Assembly: GCF_963678975.1 (NCBI RefSeq)
Contig: NC_089280.1
Location: 1,687,001-1,751,000, forward strand
Direction: 5' to 3'
Source of the DNA: Dysidea avara
Taxonomy: Eukaryota > Porifera > Demospongiae > Dictyoceratida > Dysideidae
Length of the DNA stretch: 64,000 nt
In this document: positions 49,621 through 62,098 of the stretch, in pieces
Position numbering within the stretch: the first letter of the stretch is position 1
How the letters are laid out: every line of letters starts with the position of its first letter
Notes under the pieces: generated by a model
What the model was told of the DNA's origin: nothing
Database searches by the model: none
What the model saw: the letters and a program-made list of their open reading frames with translations, nothing else
Translations under genes and position numbers: made by a program

Positions 49621-50055
49621 AGTAGTAGTGGAGTAGGTGTATAGATTAGTAAAGTCAGAGCTAATTTGGCAAGATTTCAGAGCATTTGAAACCTTACACT
49701 TATGCGGAATAGTAGCCTCAGGTGATACGTAGTATACGAAATATGCGGAATCTTTTCGCGAGTTTTCTGCAAACTTTTGGGTACGCTGGACGTAGTATAC
49801 GTGACGCTGCAAATATGGAAGTATACAGGAAATATACAGGACATTACAACAATTTTCAGATTTTAAAACCAGTGATTTCAACGGAGGGCAGTACGTATAT
49901 GCGGGATTTCAAGGGAGTCGCCCCAACTGAGGACTTCGAGGCATGTTAACACCGAGTTTAATGGCTACCTAGCACATGCTGTATAGTGTTTATTGTAAAT
50001 CTCACAGTAACATACAACACCTCTACAGCACAAGGGGGTGACACACAGGCACTCA

Positions 50056-50567
50056 AGATCTGCGACTGCGGTCAAAGTCTAAGTCAAAGGTCAAGGCCAC
50101 CAAAGTCGTGCCAAGTCAACGGTCAAGGGTAAAGTTTGAAACATCTTCGCTAGGTCACCGGTCAAAATTCGAAAAAGGCTCTTATGCACCTATCAATGTA
50201 TTGCCCCACCACCCCCCCCTCGGGCGTAAGTGGGGCTTTACAGGGGGAATTGACACGAAACTGCTGCCCCACTATGGGGCATTTGACGATCGTTCAGTAA
50301 GTGCCCAAATATTTTTTGTTGTAACTTCCTTCGCTATGTCAAATCCCGAGTTAATCCCGCGTTGCAACTGGGGCCAACGGTGGGGATTTGACACGATAGG
50401 TTTGCCCTACTATGGGGCATTTGACATTCGGCTGTGTCAAATCCCCACTATAGCCCCATATATGCCCGAGGGGGGGGGGGTAGTGGGGCAATACATTGAT
50501 AGGTGCATTAGTCACAGGTCAAAGCGAAATTTCAGCCGGTCAAGACTTTGACCGCGGTCGCAGATCT
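50056..50567. mobile_element. TIR element upstream of copy B
   Basis: The inverted ends AGATCTGCGACTGCGGTCAA and TGACCGCGGTCGCAGATCT enclose GGTCAAAG-rich sequence and the MITE 50185-50507. There is no coding content. Copy A lacks it. Confidence 0.65.
50185..50507. mobile_element. PIF/Harbinger-type MITE (TGCACCTATCAATG ends)
   Basis: Inverted ends TGCACCTATCAATGTATTGC are flanked by TTA on both sides (50182-50184, 50508-50510). The interior has repeated CCCCACTATGGGGCATTTGA segments. Confidence 0.85.
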
Positions 50568-50659
50568 ACCTACAGCACCAGCGTACCTAAATTGAATTAC
50601 GTAAAAATTAAAATGAAAATAAAAAGCACGTAGCTACGTACGTGACACCACGATGTCAC

Positions 50660-50824
50660 GGATGCACAGTGAAAGTGATTGTTGACAAAAAAATCTTGTG
50701 GTGACCTTCACACTCAAATAATCCCTCGCATTTCGGCGAGTGGGCCGGTTACCACAACGATTGTGGATGTGGTTAGCACTAGTGTTTGCTTTGCGTTCGT
50801 GTTGTCGTCACCTATGAGGACGGG
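50660..50824 (+). promoter_or_regulatory. Conserved 5' region of copy B
   Basis: Matches the region upstream of copy A (17680-17841), including the TCGGCGAGTGGG segment. Likely promoter and 5' UTR. This is inference from position and conservation only. Confidence 0.4.
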
Positions 50825-53800
50825 ATGAGACTATTGGTGTTTCTTACTTGGCTCTCAGCAAGTGCCTCTGAATATATTTGTGGAAGAAATGAATCAACTG
50901 ATATTCACATAATCGGATTTTTCCCTTGTACTGCCAGTAACGATACTAGAGGTATTAGAGTGGATAATTGTGATGGGATAGACAGAATACCCATTATGAA
51001 GTTAGCTCTAGAGGAGATTAATAAGAGATGTGACCTACTACCAGGATATCGACTAGTCGTCGACTATGCTGACTCTGGGGTAAGCTAAATAGCTCGTTAT
51101 TTCGTCATAGCTATTTAATATAGCTATATTGATGGCACGTTTTCATAATTGATAAAGCCATGCCTCACCTACTGAACTGTGTGTCATTTGGGGAGAACTA
51201 GCCGAGTAACTGGTTAGCTACTCCAGCACATCATGATAGACAAACTAGTGTGAAACTTAACTAGCTGTACTACTCAAAGTTCTACACTGGCTATATACTG
51301 ATGCCAGCTCCACTCTATTATAAGATTGTTGTAATACACCAACCAATAGCTAAATGCTATAATTATTATGTACATAGCTACACAATTTCCATAAATGCAA
51401 CTGATCTTTTTGTATATACTGAAACTTACCATAAAATGATATTCAATTTTCACAGTCACAGTTATTGCAGGGAAAATAAACTTTGCATTTTTCATTACCT
51501 CAAAACATCCTAGTCAGCTACTCACTTAAACAATTGCACCATTACACTGACACAAGTAACAACAAGACAAGTTGTATAGGCCTCAAAACTTGTGGTAGAT
51601 GAAAACAACACTGGCATATCCAATGTGATGCGAAGTGTCCTCTTTACGGATGTGTTTGACCGACTATAGCTCATGTTCTAAGTGGTTGTCCTGTGGCCTT
51701 GTCTCAGGGGCGTTTTACGTATCGGCATTACCAAGTCTTACATTGTCTAGCTTCAAGACTTTCTGAGATTCTAGTGGAGGTAGACACAATCCACATTTAT
51801 GCAGGCTTACCCAGTATGAGGGCTAGCGAGTCTCCTCAAGGAACTATTCCTTCATCATTAATGGTAACTCCTGACCATCCAGATATTGTCATCCACAATG
51901 AAACATGTAACTCTGTGGCATTGCTTGAATTAACTTTCCCTTTGGATTCCATGCAGCATCTGGGAGCTGCGAGAGATCGTAAGCAATCCAAGGAGGAGAA
52001 CCTTCAAATTCTTCCCAAGTTAGATTGTTTGGGATTTCCTTCCCATTATGACACAATTGAGCTTAGTGTATTGGGTCATTACTTGTCATCTACATTAACA
52101 TTGCTACGTAAAACTGTTCACTATTTCCACCAAACAATCTCAAAGTCAATATGTAGGAGACTACTTGATAAGGCAGCTGGAGAAAATTTTCGGTTTCAGC
52201 TTTGCAGAAGATTTTTCTGGCTAGAAGCTGTTTAGAGTGGACGCATAATTAACTCTTTATGGCTAATTGTGTTTTTCATATGTAGATAATTTCCTTGCTG
52301 AACCCACTTTTGGCTTTTGCCATGCTTGTGGCCGCATGTGCCTGAGGACACACCACATTTGTAAGTAATTTTGTACATTTGTTTCATCATAAAACCATGG
52401 TTTCTCTCTTTAATCTTACAATCAAGTGTTAATGACCAGCAGATAGTTTTAGCTGCTAAAGATTTTTGGAACTACCGTATAGCCTAAATATTTCAAGGGG
52501 CAAATATTTCAAGGTTGAGCAATGTTGCTAAAAATAAAAATTTCTCGGATTTGCAAACACTCCTAAAATGTATTAGACTATATAGCAGTCTAAATTTTTG
52601 CTGATAAGCCCCAAAACTGCGAAATCAGCAAAAATTTTCTCCCTTGAAATATTTAGGCTATACGGTAACCATATAGAAAGTAGAAAGTAACAAAGTAGAC
52701 AAAAATCTATGAAATGCATGTTTGCATGTACAGTATGGTGTCAAATTCACCTGTTGATTATAGCTACTAACTGAGGGGTAGGATGATAATTGTAATACAG
52801 TATACTTTTACAGTCCTACACAACTTCTTGTGGTGGCATTAATGTACATAAGTGTATGCATCAAGGATTCTGGGATGGTATCATTATTAGCTATGATCTT
52901 GTTGAATATGATCGACTATTGTATAATCATTACATATCTCTAACAAGTCAAAGCTGTAGTCGTATAGCTACAGAGAAACTGAACAGAATTTTAGCAACTA
53001 AGTCACCCTATGATCACTGGTAAAACATTGAAGTTGTGACTATTGCAGGATACTGTTAACAAACCAAATATTTTGTGTTTACAATGGTGTAACAAACTAT
53101 ACCAATTTGCTCTATCAAAAGCTGTGGTGGTAATTTAGTGTTAAAAGAATGTGTCTATAAAGTTTTCCATGGAAAAGCATAGCTACTTACAGGCCACAAC
53201 ACTATAGATGAGTAATGTGATTTACAACAAAATAATAACCAAGAAGTACTTCTGGTCATCTACTTCTGCATGGTGGAATCCATTTACCACCATTGTTCCA
53301 GTGAATTGTAGCTGTAATTCCTCTGCTGAAGGACTTTTATCTTAAAGGAATCAATGTAATTTGTTTTTGTCTGTTTTTTTTGTGTTGTTACATGATTAGT
53401 GATGTATTGTATTGTCCATAATGTGTGTTCCAGTAGGGAAGAACAACTCTGCCAACTATTGTGAGGATAAACAATCAGAACTACTAACAATTAATCAGCT
53501 ATATAGTGAACAATCAATATGTAATTATCACTTGCTATATACTGCTATACCATCAACATCTTGCAATGTTAAACAACCTAATGACCATTACTACTTACTG
53601 GCAAATTCTATAGTGAGAATCACTGACTGATCAGTATAGTATATGTTCACTAGAATTTGCCACCAAAATTAGATCGATATCTCAACAGTGAGATATGGTG
53701 ATTTTGTAAGTACACATATTATGCCTGTAGGATTATTTTGGGACAATATATAGTTAAAATGGTTTTAAAACACATTATTGTTTGCATATGTGTACTATAA

Positions 53801-56800
53801 AACTACATTCATCATTTAAGTGTCAATTAATGTGATATCAGTACTATGTGTCAAATACATACCAGTGACTTACTGTTTCACTACAGTGCTCATCGATCCC
53901 AGCTGTATACCACCTTATCCAACAAACTGATCCATCACAACCAACTAAGCTAATGATCCTTGGACCTGCTTGTTCTGAAGCCATTGAACTGATGGGAGTA
54001 ATTGCCGAGAGAATTTTTAATATCACTCAAGTAAGGGTATAAGAGGTGCATTGCTGTGGGATAATTAACCAATGAAAACAGAAGGACCAATAACACATCT
54101 TCAGTTGATACAGAATTATTCATGAATTGTAGTAGTCATCGAAATTACTGTGCAAACTTTAGTGTAGTGGCTAAATCATGTTTAGCTACCATCTTGAAAT
54201 TTGTTTTATAGTTCTTCAACATGTTGCCAAATTTGGGCATTATACTATAGCCACTCCATCATAACACAGTCAGACACTTGTACAGTATACAATAAGGATT
54301 TGATGGTTTTAGATGCATTGTCTCATTTCATTATACATCCCTGAGCTGAGAGACTGGAGGTCTTAGCCAATTGTCTATGATCCATGAAGTATAGCATGTA
54401 CTCCTGAAACAAGAAACCCCCTGCATGTAAAGTTTGATACCCCCTACACAGTACATGCATATTCCAGGCATAAGTATTAATGAAGCAAAGGCTGCCATTT
54501 ATGTAGCCTGTAGTGTCAAATCATTCTCTAAACTGCCATGGTCATGTCTTATGTACACAATGAATGTATTTGCATGTATGTATGTTAATGTGGGATGTAG
54601 CAGATACAGTTACCTTACAATATAGCGTAGCTTTACATCATGTGGTTTTGTTACAGGTGGTTTACGCTCCATCTTCTGCACTGTTTAGCAATGACAGAGT
54701 GAACTATCTCAGGTTCTTTAGACTAGCAGCAATGGCAGAACAGATATCAGATGCTTATGTTGCACTAGTGAAAGAGTTGAACTGGAAAAGAGTAGCAGTG
54801 ATATCTTATGCCGACCACTTCATGCCTGATGTATGTCAACAGTAAATCATGTATTCTACTATAGGCTCTGTTACACTTCTCTGTCATCTTATTGTCAATA
54901 TGTCTGGTAACTACATAGACTCAGTACTGCATTTCCCATTACTAGCTGGCACTCCACACTACACAAGGCTTACAAGACAATCATGTACATGTGATATTGG
55001 ATTTCAGCTTTTCCAATGATGATCCTGATCTTGTTATTGAGCAAATCAAGGTAACTACCATCATCATCAACTTGTTCTATATCATTGTACTTGTTATATT
55101 ACAGAAAGTACATGCTAGAATTATCATAGCATGGTTACCACCATCACCAGTAATAGTTCTGATTCATTTTTGGTGTATGGTAAGTGAAATGTGTCTGTTA
55201 GGGTATATATCTGGTCATCTAGGCTATCACCAAATTTCTCTACCTTATTGCCAATTAAGCAGATGGCTGCATTTGCCAGTTGCAATTGTCTAATAGCATG
55301 GTTGCTGAATTGTAAGCCCCTCTGACAAAACATATCGTTGTAATATTTCTGAATGTGTCATATACAAATTACCTGCTTAATATATTATTATAGTTATTAA
55401 CAATGTACGTACGTACTTTACAAAACTAACTGAATGTTACCCCAATGTTTTCCAGGTTATAAGGAGCCAACTTGTAGGACCAGGTTTTGTATGGATCTTT
55501 CCCGGATGGTTCCAGCCTAACTGGTGGAATGTCAGTGATGCTGATTGTACTGCTGAAGAAATGAAAACTGCTTTGGAGCATTCATTGGCTTATGGTGTAA
55601 ATAGTATGCTCACAAGCAATCTGTCTAGTATCATAATATCACAAAAGGTATGTCGTATGTTTCAATTCAGATTTAGTTCATTTAATATTGTGTGTGTCCT
55701 CACACATCAGAATGTATCACAGTTTCAAAGTGATTTAGCAACTATTGAGAACACACATGGAAATGTGATGACAGACACAATTGTGCATTTTGGATATGTG
55801 TATGATGCAATATGGACTATTGCTCTTGCCTTAAACTCATCAATATCAATACTGGAAGATAGAGGGTTGGGAAGACTGGAAAACTTCACTTATGATTCAG
55901 TTGAAATGGCAAATGTGTTCACTGAAGCTGTTTCTAATGTGTCATTTGAAGGAATATCGGTTAGGCTTGACCTCAGTCAAGGTAGTCAATCTGTGCTTTT
56001 TGTCATATCTGTAGGGCATGGTTGCATTTCAACAGAATGGAGACAGGATAAATCCTTCAATTCAAATGGAGCAATACAGAAGTACATAATATATTATAGC
56101 TTATGTAATCAAATCACAGTGTCATATGAAGAAATATTTATGGCTGCAAGGCTAGTAACAAGAAATGAAATTTGTGCCCCTCATAAAATCTATTACCTGA
56201 TACAGCATAAATACTATGTCTGTCTGTCTGTCCCTCCTTTCATTTCTGCCTCCCTCTCTCTCTCTAATGGCATAACCATGGAGGTTTCCTGGAGTACTTT
56301 GAATTTTCACACAACTAGAATACTAAAACATGAAGTTGGATGGGATCCACCAAATCATACACTACAGTAGTAGTGTATAGTAGGGATCACAAAGGAGTAG
56401 GTGTGGCCCGAAATAACATCGCCCAAAAAACAGCCACAATTTTCCCAGACGACGATGAGGCAGGTAAAACTAAGCCCAAACAAGCTTTCAGATCAACCCG
56501 AAACACTTTCAACAAGTTGCATTTTAATTTTTTTTATTCAACGGAATTTTCTACTGACTGACTGACTGAGTAACTGACTGACTGATGCCTTCAGACAAGC
56601 ATAACTCAATGACAGCTAAGGCTACGGGTTTGATTTTTTCACTGTTTGATGTCGTTTCAGCCCGAGAGGTGCCCTTTGGCATACCGCAGTACGTACAATG
56701 CATTCTTCATGGACTTACCAGTGTCCTCCTTTGTGTCCCATTCATCTTTGCTGACAGCGAAAAATGTCGATTTGGTGGTAACCATGATGGTTTTCCTTCG

Positions 56801-59800
56801 TAACAAAAATAGTGCACATTTTTCATAGTGGCTACTTCAATTGCAGAGGTGTTTTTAAAACAGTTGTTAATCCGTACTGTTGTGTAACAGGTTAAACATA
56901 GCCAAAAACGAGGCGAAATGGATACTTCACTTTTCAGACGATAATTTATATAACTGGAGGTGCACAGCACCAACCCTTTCTTTCGGTATGCGTGGGTTGC
57001 AGAGCTGCTTTTCGAACAGCTCTTGATTCGTACGCTGTGTAATTGGTTGAACATAGCTGACAACGAAGCATAATGGATACTTCACTTTTCAGATGATATA
57101 GCTGGGGCGTGCGGCACCATTTCAAATGCGGTATGCATAGGTTCACCAATCATAATAATATTATTTACAAAAAAAGTTAACAAACAAGTACTTCAGAAAA
57201 TTTGGAATTTTCAACTAGAGTAGGGACCATAGCACATCGATAAGAAAATTCTGAAACAAGCTGGAGTAGTGCACGATATTAAATCACAGTAAAACAATGA
57301 GAAGTGTTATATCCCTACTGTGCATTTCCGTTATGATATCTTGGAGCACAGTAGGGATATAACATTTTTTATTGTATTACTGTGATTTAATATTGTGCAC
57401 ACTCCAGAATTTTTTATTGATGTGCTATGGTCCCTACTCTAGTTGAAAATTCCAAATTTTTTGAAGTACTTATATCCTATGATGATTTCTCACATGATGA
57501 TGGTATCAAATAATGGCTTCTTGATTATTAATATTAACAAATTAATAATAAATTGTATATGTGAAGAAGATCAAGATACTCTATTAAAGCAGTCAGGCAA
57601 TATCAATTATTACTCCAAACAATAGAACAGTTGCACTGGAGACCCTTTCAAAATTCCCAAGTGCACTACAGGTTACTATCTTACTGTTCAATATTGGCTG
57701 TGTAGTAAATTCATCAAAGTTTTCTGCCAACGCTGATTTTGCCTCATCATCATCTACTACTAGTCTATTATTACAGGCTACATATATACGGTACAAGATA
57801 TGATTTTATTGCTAAACTCTAATTGCTGAGGTGAAGCATATCATAAACAGTTCCTGAGATTGTCTGCCATTGTCTCATAATTTTTATGGTGTCAGTATAT
57901 AATGGGATATAATATGTATGGTGGTTTTCAGATGGCGCTGGAGTTCCGATAATGAATTATGATCTATTGGGAGGTTTTCAAACTTTACCAGGACAACACT
58001 TCACATGGCAAGGTATAGTAGTACACAAACACATTATTACCATGTGAGATTTGACTAATATTACCGTATTGTCTCGAATAGTGGCCCAGGTGTTTATTCT
58101 TTCGAGTAACTTTCCCAGTGGCCTGGGTGAAAAGCTACTTCATTGAAATAAACATGTAGGCAACTTTTTATCCCAGCCATTATTTGAGACCAGCCCTTAT
58201 TCGAGGCAATACAGTATATAAAAATAACTTCCTTTTATAACTGTCTAATAGATTGACAATTATCAATGCATACATGCACTTATGACAGTTTGGGGAAAAT
58301 GTAGAAATGTTTCTTACTAACTACGTACTTACAGAAGATGTACATATCCATTCTTTTACTAACATAAGTTATGTTAATAACATGTACCGTGCTCAGGTGG
58401 TGCTATACCCAGAGATACTCCTATTCCATCTGTTACAACAAGTAGTTTAGCTGAAATTGTGATAACTGGTGTAGTGTCTTCTATTGGGATATTATCAACT
58501 ATCTTTTTCCTTGTTTTCAACATCTATTACAGCAATCACTTGTAAGTTGACTATGTTCAGCTAACAATATACACACAGTATAATTAACTACCACTGTATA
58601 CCTATAATTCACTGTACCGTAATTCACTTTATTTTCGTGCAAAAAAAATTTGAATGACTGCTCTATTAGAGTAGTTCAATGTTATGTAAAAAAAATTTGT
58701 GTAAGAAATTTTCATACAAGTTTTGCATATGGAAATTATTTTACAACAAAAAAAGCAAATTACGGTAATATACTTCAGGCGATCCTTTTGATGCAGTTTC
58801 ATCCAAAAACAATTTCAATAAATATGTCATTGACACATTGTAGGCTGCTGACTTTTATGATTGACATGGTCTGTCTGACAAAACCAATCTTATATAACCT
58901 TTCCAATTGACATGACTTAAGAAATCATAACTTGCCTTGTGAATAATGTAGCAATTTAAAACTTTGTCAGGTTAAGGCTGTTTCATAGTGACAAACTTTT
59001 GACAAATACATGAGAAGTTATGAGTTATATGCCTAACTTGGTTATCTGGAAGGCTACAAGAGTTTGGTCAAACCAGATCACATAATATAGTCTTGACAGC
59101 AAGTTTGATAATGATATGTGAGTATGCCTTAAAAAAAATCTTGGAAGGATGCACATACACACATGATTGATGTGCTTGCAGTACATGTAGCATTGTGTAC
59201 ATATTTGTTGCAGAGTTGTAAAACGGAGCAGTTCCCAACTCAACTCATTGATTTTAGTAGGAGTTTTGGTAGGGTTTGTTGGTACCCTCCTACATGTTAT
59301 TAATCTAGATGATGATATGTCTGAAGTTGTCACTACAACCATTTGTAATGTAAGCTAAATAATAGATAATATAATGGTCATTTTGTTATACTTACAGACA
59401 AGGGCATGGACTAATGAACTTGCTTTTGTAGTTGCATTTGGTGCACTAGTTGCTAAAGTTTGGAGACTGTACAAACTTTTCTTTAACAAGAAAATGGTGC
59501 ACCGAGTAAGTAAGCAATGACAACTACAATGGCAACCATGATTAACTCATTGTTTAACAGAAATATTTATCTGACAAACATTTGTTCATGTTAGTGGCAG
59601 TGATAGTGGCACCAACCCTACTAATAATGATTGTACAAGTGTCTACATTTCCACTAACACTTCACATTGTCAAGACAGTGAATGAGGTCAGATGAATGTA
59701 TAATGATAAAAATTTATAGTTTTTGTTATTTTGTAGGATGATTTTTCTACAGAAAAGATTTATTTTGTGTGCAGTGGGAATCATATTTTTATATTTTTAG

Positions 59801-60078
59801 CTTTCACTTATGCAGAAGATGGAATGTTAGCAGTTTTCAGTATACTAGTAGCTTATGAGACACAGAAACATGTCCCCAAAAATACTAAATATCACAAGTA
59901 TCACGAATCAGCTGTGATCAACCTGACAACAATTCTAGCTGTCCTGTTGTCCTCTATTTGTCAAGTTGTTGTGATCATTTTTCATTTGAATGAACAACAG
60001 GAAGGAGTATTATTAGTGGTTACACTTCGTGATTGCCTCTGGATGTTTCCAATGATCTATTTGTTGTTTGTTCCTAAG
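50825..60078 (+). CDS. GABA-B-type class C GPCR (copy B, last exon not in window)
   Basis: Fourteen exons join in frame (733 codons): 50825-51079, 53887-54030, 54657-54830, 54946-55050, 55105-55179, 55456-55647, 55711-55959, 56015-56081, 57932-58012, 58397-58541, 59214-59349, 59398-59505, 59561-59686 and 59737-60078. All have GT donors and AG acceptors. The first ATG in frame is at 50825. Domains are a signal peptide (MRLLVFLTWLSASA), a Venus-flytrap ligand-binding region (residues about 20-440) and no cysteine-rich domain, as in GABA-B receptors. Then a WQGG...PRDTP linker, seven TM helices, the TM3 cysteine in TICNTRAW, a loop-2 cysteine in YFVCSGN and the class C signature LLFVPK at the end. 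It would act as a plasma-membrane receptor coupled to G proteins. Ligand and pairing are not predictable. The terminal tail exon seen in copies C and A is not found up to 64000. Confidence 0.9.
51602..52428 (+). mobile_element. RLE-type LINE 3' fragment in intron 1 of copy B
   Basis: The reading contains a CDAKCPLYGC...HVLSGCP zinc-knuckle-like motif near 51620-51690, then PDIVIHNETCNSVALLELTF (51880-51940), resembling the PD...E core of the restriction-like endonuclease of R2/NeSL-type LINEs. It ends KAAGENFRFQLC and a stop at 52235, with a 3' UTR to about 52428. Copy A intron 1 lacks it (near 18710). It is a 5'-truncated, broken copy. The same family is at 8886-9290. Confidence 0.65.
52475..52665. 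mobile_element. TA-flanked MITE (CCGTATAGCC ends) in intron 1 of copy B
   Basis: Inverted ends CCGTATAGCCTAAATATTTC are flanked by TA. The copy A intron (near 18764) is empty. Confidence 0.85.
56380..57140 (+). repeat. Dispersed repeat D in intron 8 of copy B
   Basis: A copy of the repeat also found at 28150-28790. Its 70-codon frame (56585-56803) is open. Its right part is duplicated in tandem, with ATGGATACTTCACTTTTCAG at about 56918 and about 57070. It is not at the orthologous intron of copy A, so it moved independently. Confidence 0.65.
57186..57471. repeat. Foldback MITE in intron 8 of copy B
   Basis: Arms begin AAGTACTTCA on the left and mirror at GAAGTACTT on the right, with GGAATTTTCAACTAGAGTAG and its inverse inside. 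The arms are about 130 bp around a short loop. Confidence 0.8.
58064..58214. mobile_element. Short TA-flanked MITE in intron 9 of copy B
   Basis: The termini CCGTATTGTCTCGAATA and TTATTCGAGGCAATACAG are flanked by TA. Length about 150 bp. No coding content. Confidence 0.75.
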
Positions 60079-61515
60079 GTATGTGTATCATTGCTAAATG
60101 CTTTTATAAGTTGATAGTTATTCATGATCATTAAGACACATGGTGGATGCATCTCAACTTATGGTAACAAATACATTCATAAGTCTGTCTTCAATAATCA
60201 TCATTATATTTACATAGAAAAGAAGAAATGTGAGTAAAAACAAACCTCAAAGTCAGCCATAGGCTGGCTTTGGGGCCTTATAAAGTACAAAATAAGTGAA
60301 GTCCACACAAAAACAGCCAAGCTGTGAAAAAATGATGCAGCCTTAAAAATCCTGGGTGAAAAAAGTTGTGAAATCAAAGGTGGCGGCCAAGAAATGGCTG
60401 CAATGAAGTTAATGCTAATAAATTTTAATAATGGCTGTGTGTATTGTTAAAATTTATTAGCATTAACTTCATTGCAGCCATTTCTTGGCCACCACCTTTG
60501 ATTTCACAACTTTTTCACCCAGGAGGTTTAAGGCTGCACCATTTTTCACAGCTTGGCTGTTTTTGTATGGATATAATATACAGAACACACTTTGTTAAAA
60601 GTGTTAGCTCGGAACATAGGCAATGGAAAGGAGCAGGAACTATATAGCGAGCTTAAGCCCCCCTTGGTTGGATAAGGGGTCCCCTTGGAATGTTATCTGG
60701 CTGAGAGTATAGCTGAAAAGTGACCAAACAGATTTACATAATATAGAGCTGTAAAATATTCTAATAGAACAGTCAAAAAGCCCCATAATGGTGTGCATTA
60801 AAAGTTGGCTTTTAAGATCGTTTTCCCTCATACACTTATGTAGCTATCTCTTAATCTGTAGCTCTATAGTCCGTGTACAATACCATTGCATTAACGCTTT
60901 TTAACTGCTAGCAAGTTATTAACTCACTCAGACAGACATCTCTTTGCCAAAACCAGACATAGTTTAAGGGTACATATAACATAATTTTAAATACCAAAAG
61001 TTATTAGCTGATGTAATATAATACTAGCTAGTGTAAAAATAATTTTAAATTAAAACTAAGGATCGCTGAAATACAAGAGTCAAACAAGCCACCATGTTAA
61101 CAGACTTGATGGATATGGTAGAGACTAAAGTAGTTTCCATAAATCAGAGGCAGATAAGTACTAAGAATGCTTCTGTAAGTTTTTATTTGAGTCCAAATAG
61201 AGAAATAGAGATCACTGTGTGTTTAACATGCTGGCTTGTTTGCTTGTTTCTTTACCTTTTGATTTTTTTTACACTAGTTTGTTTACTTTTTATAAATCCA
61301 TTTATTATGAATACGTAGCTAACATAATAGATATTACACAGTATTAAACATGTATGTCAGTCATCATGTACAGTAGCTGTTAAGATATCAATTATCAGAG
61401 TTAACAAACACTAGTGTACATGTTTTGTTTCCTTACAATTGAATGTACTTTGTACTATACAGCTCAACTATAGGCAGTGTATAGCATGCTGTGGTCATGG
61501 CTTCTATAATTTATA
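60079..61515. other. Intron or 3' flank of copy B
   Basis: Begins with a donor (GGTATGT) after exon 14. Contains the foldback repeat at 60304-60567 and one CTCTAATAGAG-type box (60748-60777). No terminal receptor exon is recognised. Confidence 0.5.
60304..60567. repeat. Foldback repeat
   Basis: Arms of about 110-120 bp (CACACAAAAACAGCCAAGC on the left, GCTTGGCTGTTTTTGT on the right) fold around about 60434. Partial relatives occur near 2690-2790 and 29640-29700 in the last introns of copies C and A. Confidence 0.75.
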
Positions 61516-61909
61516 TGTGACTGAATTTTGGGAAAACGTTCCAAATTGCACATTAGAAGTTTCCAGACAAACGGTTATAAAGAATTCAAGTCAACATAAC
61601 TTGTCAAGGATAACTAGCACATGTATGAAATCTACACAAGAAGTGCATCAATCTATTACCTTTCAGACCACTTCCAATACTTGTAGCTGTTTGTAGAGTT
61701 TCCAGCCAAGCCAAGCCCTTCGCAAGGCCTAAAACTGCCATTTGAGCTCCCCACACCACCCATAAAAGACCTCTGTTAAAACCAGCCTCAAGTAGTTTGA
61801 GTAGTACTGAGGGTCAAAAGTAGTAAGGTAGTGTAGCTATCCACTGGTGGTGTTAGTTTTGATTTTTCCTGATGTGCGATTTGGAACGGTTTTGTAACAT
61901 CTGGTCACA
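61516..61909. mobile_element. TA-flanked MITE, ATTGTGACC family
   Basis: The ends TGTGACTGAATTTTGGG and AACATCTGGTCACA are flanked by TA (61514-61515, 61910-61911). Inverted relative to the copy at 39302-39958. Confidence 0.75.
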
Positions 61910-62098
61910 TACAGTATAGCTGGTAATTTTTGAAAGATTTTAATTTTTGGATATTTTGAAAAGGCCTTCTTCTACAAAAATAAATTCCAGAGGTCCATCC
62001 TTTATTTGAAAATAAATTCCCACTATCGATAATACAACGCTAGGGTGCGTTCACGTGACTCATTTCTTGTAGCATGGTGGACATGTAGTTCGAGGTAA

